Shown here: one piece after another, positions 11,300 to 11,677 of the stretch
How the letters are laid out: each line of letters starts with the position of its first letter
How positions within the stretch are numbered: position 1 is the stretch's first letter
Assembly: GCA_018302165.1 (NCBI GenBank)
Contig: JAGWAA010000043.1
Location: 1 to 11,677, forward strand
Direction: 5' to 3'
DNA: 11,677 nt
DNA from: Candidatus Woesearchaeota archaeon
Lineage (GTDB): Archaea; Nanobdellota; Nanobdellia; SCGC-AAA011-G17; GW2011-AR17
The notes under the pieces: model-generated
The model's database searches: none
The model's input: only the letters and a program-made list of their open reading frames with translations
Told to the model about the DNA's origin: nothing
Position numbers and translations under genes: made by a program

Positions 11300-11677
11300 T
11301 CACGCCTTAAAATTCTCATACTTCAATTCAAACCCATAAATTTCTTTAAACAAAACAGCAAACTTCTCTTTTGAGGCAATATATTTTAAGCCCCTAACAA
11401 GTTCTAAAAATTTTCCTTTACCATAATATTTTATCAAAAATTCTACCGCAAATCCTGATTCTTTGTAAATACCTTCATCTTTATGATCATAATAATTTAA
11501 AAAATTCTTAAATGACTCTATTTTATTTTTATTCTGCCCGGCTAAATACAATGCAATACCTTCAAACAACCATTCAGGATATTCACAATTATTTGAAGCA
11601 ATATAAAAATAAGAATGAATCATCTCATGTTTTATAATTTTAAAAAAATACTCATCAGTAACAGGTTTTACATAAGC
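11300..11677 (-). CDS. HExxH zinc metalloprotease-like protein, C-terminal part (5' end outside window)
   Basis: The reading frame is open to the window edge; the 125 visible residues are the C-terminal part. HEMIHSYFYIA (17-27) contains the HExxH zinc motif, and PEWLFEGIALYLAGQ supplies a downstream glutamate in the WLxEGxAxY setting. Together these are typical of gluzincins of the peptidase MA type. The remainder is helical and lysine-rich and ends with LKYENFKA. No membrane segment is visible in this part. An apparent start at 11623 lies within the HExxH motif and is not the true start. It is probably a neutral metallopeptidase; substrate and location depend on the missing N-terminus. The stop lies 35 bp before the TrxB ATG. 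Confidence 0.8.
   Translation of the reverse strand, partial: AYVKPVTDEYFFKIIKHEMIHSYFYIASNNCEYPEWLFEGIALYLAGQNKNKIESFKNFLNYYDHKDEGIYKESGFAVEFLIKYYGKGKFLELVRGLKYIASKEKFAVLFKEIYGFELKYENFKA

Overview
The window is a strongly AT-rich stretch of an archaeal chromosome, most likely from a small-genome DPANN-type lineage (Woesearchaeota/Pacearchaeota-like). The archaeal assignment rests on directly recognisable proteins: eS1 and uS15, a RIO1 kinase, a Dim2/Pno1-like double-KH protein, aIF1A, aIF2-beta, DUF424, an NMD3 fragment-sized protein and an RPA-like OB protein. Supporting signs are tRNA genes without encoded CCA, a tRNA with a non-anticodon intron, and promoters with a TTTATAAA-type box about 26-28 bp before the start codon, implying leaderless mRNAs. 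The DPANN placement is inference from compactness and the minimal NMD3.

Layout. 1-760: a small two-helix membrane protein, a possibly frameshifted small helical protein, a perfect dyad, then tRNA-Thr(UGU). 865-1901: eS1 and uS15 in one operon, with an unusually long uS15 leader holding a hairpin and an in-frame 15-codon uORF. 2090-2377: a plus-strand membrane/coiled-coil protein. 2380-4077: a glycosyltransferase whose last 86 bp are repeated exactly 994 bp away, with one unrecognised gene between the two copies. 4127-4228: tRNA-Gln(UUG) with a predicted 29-nt intron in the D-arm. 4385-6446: RIO1, Dim2/Pno1-like KH protein and an FmrO/ArmA-type 16S rRNA methyltransferase homologue. 6488-6863: a second plus-strand membrane/coiled-coil protein and a tiny one-helix protein. 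6860-7207: aIF1A. 7258-9180: aIF2-beta, DUF424, minimal NMD3 and tRNA-dihydrouridine synthase in overlapping order. 9254-9691: a minimal SpoU methyltransferase on the plus strand. 9683-11677: an RPA-like OB/winged-helix protein, thioredoxin reductase, and the C-terminal part of an HExxH metalloprotease cut by the window edge.

The core theme is small-ribosomal-subunit biogenesis and translation initiation, almost all on the minus strand. Small membrane proteins and SpoU sit on the plus strand in the gaps. The most striking points are: (1) a homologue of the aminoglycoside-resistance G1405 rRNA methyltransferases placed with late small-subunit maturation factors; (2) a D-arm intron in tRNA-Gln with a bulge-helix-bulge-like fold; (3) a one-gene block bounded by an exact 86-bp repeat of the glycosyltransferase 3' end. 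Functions come from motif reading only; no searches could be run.
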